Origin: DATGZH01 sp035297265
Lineage (GTDB): Bacteria; Actinomycetota; Acidimicrobiia; Acidimicrobiales; RAAP-2
Direction: 5' to 3'
Assembly: GCA_035297265.1 (NCBI GenBank)
Contig: DATGZH010000001.1
Span: 124,001-188,000 of the forward strand
DNA: 64,000 nucleotides
The position numbers and the translations under genes are program-made. Below the pieces are notes generated by a model. That model saw only the letters and a list, made by a program, of their open reading frames with translations, ran no database searches and was not told the DNA's origin. Below are positions 59,636-64,000 of the stretch, in pieces (the stretch's first letter is position 1; the number at the start of each line of letters is the position of its first letter).

Positions 59636-60871
59636 GTGCCCGTCGAACTCCCTGGTGAGCGTGGCAGACTGGATGGCGGCACGAGCAATGGAGGGGTGCT
59701 CGGGGACGTGCTGGACGGCGACGAGGTCTTCATCCGCGCCGGCGGGACCCGCCGGGCGCGCCACGAGCGTCGCTCGCGCGACCGCTTCTACGTGGCCCTG
59801 GGCCTCTCCTGCATCGGGGTCGGCCTCCTCATCGTGGGCAACATCGCCTGGTTCTATTACCGCTCGGACACGAAGGGCGCGGCGCTCGTCCGCCAGGAGC
59901 ACGCGGCGATCGCCGCCGCCGGCCAGTACGTGGCCAAGGGCCAGGCGCCGGCGGCCAAGGTCTGCCCGCCGTTCAGCGACAGCTCGAACGACCCCCAGGG
60001 CCTGGTCGAGGCGCCCGGGATCTCGCTGCAGGCGCCGGTGCTCGCCGGTGACGCCGACGCCGAGCTCAACGTGGCTGTCGGGCACGTGACGGGCAGCGCC
60101 TGGCCCGGGCAGTACGGGACGGCGGTGCTGGCCGCCCACGACGTGAGCTACTTCAGCGAGATCGACAACCTGCACGCCGGCGACGGCATCGAGTTCGTCA
60201 CCCCGTGCGAGACCTACACCTACCGGGTGACCGGCCACCAGGTCGTGGCCCGCGGCTCACCCCTCTACTCCCCGAAGCAGCAGTCGATCCTCGTCCTCGA
60301 GACCTGCTACCCGCTCAACGCCCTCTTCCTCACGCCGCAGCGCTATCTCGTGACGGCGCAGTACACCGGGGTGATCCGTACCGGCGAGTCCATCCCCGCC
60401 ATCGCCGGCGGGCCGCCGGCCCCGACGGTCCCCGCCCCAGCCCCGTTGGCGGCCCAGGGCCTGACGCTCGCCACCAACGACGTGCCGCTCGGCCGGCTCG
60501 ACCTGACCGGCTCGCCGGCGGTCATCTGGCAGGAGAGCCCGGACCCGCTCACCGACGAGTCGTCGGTCCTCGCCGCCTACTTCGCCGGTCTGCGCAGCGC
60601 CGAACAGGTCCAGCCGGGCTGGTGGGCCGCCATCGCCGGCTCCGTCCCGCTCACCGCCGCCCAACCCCTCGAGCACGCCGCCATCACGGGCTACCCGCAG
60701 CAGGTCAACCCGACCCTCGTCGTCGGCGGCAGCACGTTGACCGGCGCCTTCCTCGATACGACGGTGCGGGTGAGCGGGGGCAGCGCTCCCGGCGTGTACC
60801 AGCTCCACGTGGCCATGACCGACTCCAAGGGGACGCTCACGATCACCCAGTGGACCATGACCCGGGGTTGA
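59636..60871 (+). CDS. Sortase (class E/D-like) with extra C-terminal domain
   Basis: 411 aa. A cytoplasmic basic segment RRARHERRSRDRF, one membrane helix (~52-73), then the sortase barrel: catalytic His in AVLAAHDVSYFSEIDNL, Cys in ILVLETCYPLNALFL, Arg in PQRYLVTAQYTG. Cys transpeptidase that anchors or links cell-surface proteins. About 150 residues follow the barrel, including LGRLDLTGSPAVIWQESPD and TVRVSGGSAPGVYQLHV, which sortases normally lack. The start is uncertain: GTGs at 59636, 59696 and 59708 are in frame, the last with GGAGGG about 12 bases upstream. Confidence 0.85.
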   Translation: MPVELPGERGRLDGGTSNGGVLGDVLDGDEVFIRAGGTRRARHERRSRDRFYVALGLSCIGVGLLIVGNIAWFYYRSDTKGAALVRQEHAAIAAAGQYVAKGQAPAAKVCPPFSDSSNDPQGLVEAPGISLQAPVLAGDADAELNVAVGHVTGSAWPGQYGTAVLAAHDVSYFSEIDNLHAGDGIEFVTPCETYTYRVTGHQVVARGSPLYSPKQQSILVLETCYPLNALFLTPQRYLVTAQYTGVIRTGESIPAIAGGPPAPTVPAPAPLAAQGLTLATNDVPLGRLDLTGSPAVIWQESPDPLTDESSVLAAYFAGLRSAEQVQPGWWAAIAGSVPLTAAQPLEHAAITGYPQQVNPTLVVGGSTLTGAFLDTTVRVSGGSAPGVYQLHVAMTDSKGTLTITQWTMTRG

Positions 60872-60982
60872 GCCCCCTCGCCTCGCCACCGGGCCCTTCG
60901 GCTCTGGTGACCGAGCCGACGGCTGTGCCAACGTGAGGGCCTAGACGCGACGGCGGCCCTGGGTCTGCGGGTGGGGCACGCC

Positions 60983-61987
60983 ATGGGACGCGACGAGGTG
61001 CCAGTGACCACCGAGGGCGACGGGAAGGAACCGACAGCTCCAGCGGGCGAGGGTTCGCTCGCGGTCGAGGTCCGGGGCCTCGAGAAGTCCTACGGCGACG
61101 TGCCGGCGGTGGCCGGCATCGACCTCGCCATCCGCCGGGGCGAGATCGTCGCCCTGCTCGGCCCGAACGGCGCCGGCAAGACCACCACGGTCGAGATCCT
61201 CGAGGGCTACCGCACCCGCGACGCCGGGGACGTCCACGTCCTCGGCTTCGACCCGGGCCACCAGCGCGCCCAGCTCAAGAGCCACATCGGCATCGTGCTG
61301 CAGTCGACCGGGATCGACCCCTACCTGACGGTCGACGAGACCGTGACCATGTACGCCGACTTCTACCCCCACCCCCGGCCGGTCGACGAGATCATCGAGC
61401 TCGTCGGCCTCACCGCCAAGCGGGGCGAGCGGGTCGTCCACCTCTCCGGCGGCCAGCAGCGCCGGCTCGACATGGCCGTGGCCTTGGCCGGCGACCCCGA
61501 GCTTCTCTTCCTCGACGAGCCGACCACCGGCTTCGACCCCTCGGCCCGGCGGGAGGCCTGGGAAGTGGTGAAGAGCCTCGCCGCGCTGGGCAAGACCGTC
61601 CTCCTCACCACCCACTACATGGACGAGGCCCAGTTCCTGGCCGACGACGTGGTGGTCATCGCCAACGGCCGGGTGGTGGCCCAGGGACCCCCCTCGACGC
61701 TGGGCTTTCGCGACCACGCCAAGGTCAGGGTCCGCTACCGGATCCCCGACGGCGCGGCGCCGCCGGCCGACCTCACCGGGCCGCCCGGGTCCGACGGCTT
61801 CGTCGAGATCTCGGTCGACGACGCCGTCACCGACGTGCACCGGCTCCTGACGTGGGCCATCGAACAGGGCGTCGACCTCGACGGCTTCGAGGTGACGAGG
61901 CCCTCGCTGGAGGACGTCTACCTGTCGCTCACCGACCCGACCTCGGGTGGCGACTTGGCTCCCGCTCCGGAGAACGAGACCCGATGA
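60983..61987 (+). CDS. ABC-2 transporter ATP-binding protein
   Basis: 334 aa from the ATG at 60983 (a GTG at 60971 is the alternative). VEVRGLEKSYGDVPAVAGI, Walker A LLGPNGAGKTTTVEIL, Q-loop IVLQSTGIDPYLTVDET, signature VHLSGGQQRRLDMAVALA, Walker B LLFLDEPTTGFDPSARR and H-loop TTHYMDEAQ. The C-terminal ~80 residues form the regulatory tail seen in DrrA/NodI-type ATPases. The permease gene starts inside its stop codon (ATGA). Confidence 0.93.
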   Translation: MGRDEVPVTTEGDGKEPTAPAGEGSLAVEVRGLEKSYGDVPAVAGIDLAIRRGEIVALLGPNGAGKTTTVEILEGYRTRDAGDVHVLGFDPGHQRAQLKSHIGIVLQSTGIDPYLTVDETVTMYADFYPHPRPVDEIIELVGLTAKRGERVVHLSGGQQRRLDMAVALAGDPELLFLDEPTTGFDPSARREAWEVVKSLAALGKTVLLTTHYMDEAQFLADDVVVIANGRVVAQGPPSTLGFRDHAKVRVRYRIPDGAAPPADLTGPPGSDGFVEISVDDAVTDVHRLLTWAIEQGVDLDGFEVTRPSLEDVYLSLTDPTSGGDLAPAPENETR

Positions 61988-62754
61988 GAGCTTTCACCCT
62001 CACGCTCTCCCAGGTCCGCTACGTCAACAAGGCCTTCTGGCGGAACCCCTCGAGGGCCTTCTTCACGCTGGCCTTCCCGTTGATGTTCCTCGTGATCTTC
62101 ACCGCGCTCCTCGGGAACAACACCGTCCACTTGGGGCCGATCACGGTCAAGTCCTCCACCTACTACGTGGCGGCGATGGCCGCCTTCGCCGTGATCACCG
62201 CTTGCTACACGAACATCGCCATCACGATCGCCTTCCAGCGGGACGCCGGCATCCTCAAGCGCCTCGACGGCTCACCGCTGCCTCGGCGATCGTTCCTGTC
62301 CTCTCGAGTGCTCCACTCGATCCTGATCGCCATCCTGCTGGTGGCCGTCACGGCGGCGTTCGGACGGATCTTCTACAACGCCCACATCCCGAGCGGCCTC
62401 CAGCTCGTGAAATTCCTCGTCATGCTCATCGTGGGCGCTGCGGCCTTCTGCGCCCTCGGCCTGGCGGTCACCGCGGTCATCCCCAACGCCGACGCTGCGC
62501 CCGCCATCGTCAACGCCAGCATCCTGCCGCTGCTGTTCCTGTCGGGGATCTTCATTCCGTTCGGCAACAACACGCCCGCCTGGATCGAGTGGGTGGCCAA
62601 GATCTTCCCCGTCCGGCACTTCGCCCAGGGCATGTTGGCCGGCTTCGTCGGCACCCCGTTCCACTGGAGCGACGTGCTCTTCGTCGCCCTTTGGGGTCTC
62701 GCCGGTCTGATTCTCGGCGTCCGTTACTTCGCCTGGGAACCGCGAACGGAGTAG
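61984..62754 (+). CDS. ABC-2 transporter permease
   Basis: 256 aa with six predicted membrane helices: FFTLAFPLMFLVIFTALLG, YYVAAMAAFAVITACYTN, LIAILLVAVTAAFGRIFY, FLVMLIVGAAAFCALGLAV, ILPLLFLSGIFIPFGNN and VLFVALWGLAGLILGVRYF. The ABC-2 signature region PLLFLSGIFIPF is before the last helix. Works with the preceding ATPase in export of a drug, lipid or glycan; substrate unknown. It is the last gene before the compositional change at ~62.76 kb. Confidence 0.9.
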   Translation: MRAFTLTLSQVRYVNKAFWRNPSRAFFTLAFPLMFLVIFTALLGNNTVHLGPITVKSSTYYVAAMAAFAVITACYTNIAITIAFQRDAGILKRLDGSPLPRRSFLSSRVLHSILIAILLVAVTAAFGRIFYNAHIPSGLQLVKFLVMLIVGAAAFCALGLAVTAVIPNADAAPAIVNASILPLLFLSGIFIPFGNNTPAWIEWVAKIFPVRHFAQGMLAGFVGTPFHWSDVLFVALWGLAGLILGVRYFAWEPRTE

Positions 62755-63216
62755 GTCGCCACCACGACCTGGTGACAGGTGACCACGAGGACACAGCTGT
62801 TAAGGCCGCGGGACGACCATCGAGGTTCGAATCCCACATCGCGCACACTGAGCGGGGGGGAGAGAGGGACCCGGGAAGGGAAACAGCCCGGAACCCGGGG
62901 ACACGCGAGACGCGAAGAGCCGGAGCCAGGGGCGACGCGAGGGGACCCGGAGAACGAAACGGGACCGAGGCCCCGGGACGGACGAGGGGAGCCAGCCAGC
63001 CCCCGAGGCGCCGGAGGCGCCGAGGGCGCAGGCAGGAGGCAGGGCCGGGGCGCAGAAGACGCGGACCTACCGCAGGGCGGTGAGCTGGGCGTCAGCGCGC
63101 GGGGCAGGGGCGCAGAAGTAGGGGCTGTGGTTGCGCGAAAGGGCAGGTCGGGGGGAGGGGTGGTTGCGTGGGAGGGGCTGAGGGAAGACAACCGGCGGGA
63201 AGTACGGTGGCACTTA
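62755..63216. other. Non-coding purine-rich region
   Basis: 462 bases without a convincing gene. From about 62845 to 63200 the plus strand is dominated by G and A with few T, unlike the rest of the window. GGGGCGCAGAAG occurs twice (63047-63058 and 63107-63118), 60 bases apart, and GGCGCC-GGA-GGCGCC lies near 63007. The frame through it is open but gives Arg/Gly/Glu low-complexity residues, typical of a non-coding GA-rich strand. Confidence 0.6.
62824..62834 (+). other. tRNA T-arm-like fragment (possible attachment-site remnant)
   Basis: GGTTCGAATCC is the classic TpsiC arm sequence, and the 3' flank CCACATCGCGCAC looks like a tRNA 3' half. The rest of a cloverleaf is absent: the 5' T-stem pairs at only 2 of 5 positions and no matching acceptor 5' strand is found upstream. 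Integrating elements often leave such 3' tRNA pieces at their ends, and composition changes at this point. Confidence 0.35.
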
Positions 63217-63837
63217 GTGGCGAAGGCAACGAAGTGTTCGACGGCTGTTGCGGCCATGACTCTCGGTCTGCTCCTCGTGGGGTTTGGGTCAGCGCTCTCG
63301 TCGAATCCCTCCGCAGCTTCCGGTTCAACCTCAAGCCGTCCCGCGGCGAGCAGACTGTTGTTCACGCACAGGTCACCCGACGGCAGCAGCGTCATCGCGA
63401 GGACAGAGTCGATTGTCTCTTCATCAACGTGCACGACGATGGTGGGGTCGGGCGCCAGCTACTGCGGGTCACACCCAAAGTTCGTCGGGGTAATCGTGTT
63501 CATCTACACGGTCGACAACCAGCACTATCGCACGCTCATATTCGATGGTGACCCCAGAATCACAGAACCAGGGATCATGAACCCGCTGTTCGGGTCGGAC
63601 CTCAGCAGGAGCAACCACTTGGCCGACCTGATCATTCTGCACGTCCGGTCGGCAGTCGCTGAGGTGCGACTCGCTCCATCAGGTCCGAGGGGAGCGTCTC
63701 CCCTTGGCGATCGGATGGTTCCTGTCAATGGTTGGGCGGCATTCCCAATCCACAACTTCACCAATCTCCACGACCCAACAGCTCTGAACTCAAAGGGGAA
63801 AGTCCTAGGCACCTCCTTACCCTTCCCCTGCTGCTGA
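63217..63837 (+). CDS. Hypothetical secreted protein
   Basis: 206 aa, family not recognised. GTG at 63217 gives a signal-peptide-like start: basic KATK, hydrophobic AVAAMTLGLLLVGFGSAL, then a Ser/Ala-rich region with a possible cleavage near residues 32-37. The mature part has four or more Cys (for example SSTCTTM, SYCGSHP and a terminal FPCC) and PVNGWAAFPIHNFTNLHDP. TACGGT lies 8 bases before the GTG. Its G+C is visibly lower than in neighbouring genes, suggesting transfer. The ATG at 63256 is an alternative start, but would cut the signal peptide. Confidence 0.6.
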   Translation: MAKATKCSTAVAAMTLGLLLVGFGSALSSNPSAASGSTSSRPAASRLLFTHRSPDGSSVIARTESIVSSSTCTTMVGSGASYCGSHPKFVGVIVFIYTVDNQHYRTLIFDGDPRITEPGIMNPLFGSDLSRSNHLADLIILHVRSAVAEVRLAPSGPRGASPLGDRMVPVNGWAAFPIHNFTNLHDPTALNSKGKVLGTSLPFPCC

Positions 63838-63966
63838 GGCTCGGTCGCTAGGACGAGCGTGGCGACGGGCGGCCCGGACATGCCGAACGACCTCCACGGC
63901 CAGGATCACGACCCACGCCACCGCGAGCACGGCGGGGACTGGCGCCGCCTCGTCGGCGGTAGCCAT
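63817..63966 (-). CDS. Tiny single-pass membrane protein (candidate)
   Basis: 49 aa, ATG at 63966: MATADEAAPVPAVLAVAWVV, one membrane helix (residues ~11-25), then a basic tail VVRHVRAARRHARPSDRAS. Third codon positions are mostly G or C, as in real genes here. Convergent with the secreted-protein gene, overlapping its last 21 bases. No ribosome-binding site is obvious, so support is composition and topology only. Confidence 0.4.
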   Translation of the reverse strand: MATADEAAPVPAVLAVAWVVILAVEVVRHVRAARRHARPSDRASAAGEG

Positions 63967-64000
63967 AGCTTGAGCCTCGGACTATTCGAGCTGAATCGAG

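Noticed and set aside
62770..62845. Complete tRNA gene
   Set aside because: A T-arm consensus is present, but the T-stem pairs at 2 of 5 positions and no acceptor or D-arm partner exists upstream.
62779..63216. Coding extension of the secreted protein into the purine-rich region
   Set aside because: The residues are Arg/Gly/Glu low complexity and would place the signal peptide internally; a -10 box and GTG at 63217 explain the gene.

Overview
This window comes from a very G+C-rich chromosome with high coding density. GTG starts and 4-base GTGA/ATGA gene overlaps are common. Several genes appear leaderless, with a -10 box a few bases before the start codon. Gene content (long-form LeuA, CimA, a SerC close to the mycobacterial type, GatCAB, SCP2 and SDR lipid genes, a sortase) points to Actinomycetota. 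An Acidimicrobiia-like lineage is my inference; no rRNA is present to test it.

Layout. (1) 1-5.2 kb: the end of a class II amidotransferase, then a minus-strand acyl-CoA operon (thiolase, enoyl-CoA hydratase, thioesterase) behind a KstR-like palindrome, an alpha/beta hydrolase and an unknown protein. (2) 5.3-9.1 kb: leuB-ilvE-cimA behind a promoter, a branched-chain-rich leader peptide and a terminator hairpin. (3) 9.2-15.7 kb: wbpD-wbpE-wbpB-wbpA and wbpI, a full gene set for the UDP-2,3-diacetamido-2,3-dideoxy-mannuronate pathway, with a GT4 glycosyltransferase between. (4) 15.7-29.5 kb: a 13.8-kb minus-strand operon of 12 mostly overlapping genes: epimerases, two DegT-type proteins, an asparagine-synthase-like amidotransferase, an unknown Rossmann-like protein, a FemAB/GNAT-like acyltransferase, a deacetylase-like protein, a sulfotransferase, a WbqC protein, a polytopic membrane protein and an ABC exporter. 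(5) 29.9-32.4 kb: greA-leuC-leuD. (6) 32.4-35.9 kb: a methyltransferase, a GNAT protein and leuA with its own leader and terminator. (7) 36-43.3 kb: a small membrane protein, serA, an aspC-type aminotransferase, divergent serC, a second asparagine-synthase-like gene and a glycosyltransferase. (8) 43.3-46.9 kb: ilvC, ilvN and ilvB with a third leader/attenuator. (9) 46.9-53.1 kb: an esterase, gatC, gatA, gatB, ilvD and a PNPOx-fold protein. (10) 53.2-62.8 kb: an SCP2 protein, an O-antigen ligase/polymerase, a sugar-phosphate transferase, an MFS exporter, an SDR, a sortase and an ABC-2 transporter. (11) 62.8-64 kb: a compositionally different end with a tRNA T-arm-like fragment, a purine-rich stretch, a secreted protein and a tiny membrane protein.

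How it fits together. Nearly all of branched-chain amino acid synthesis is present (cimA, leuA, leuB, leuC, leuD, ilvB, ilvN, ilvC, ilvD, ilvE) but split into blocks. Three of these blocks carry separate short leader peptides whose last codons are Leu/Val/Ile, often rare synonyms, followed directly by two hairpins. Between the blocks lies a surface-glycan programme: nucleotide-sugar synthesis, glycosyltransferases, amidation, sulfation, export, polymerisation and lipid priming. The least described part is the 15.7-29.5 kb operon.
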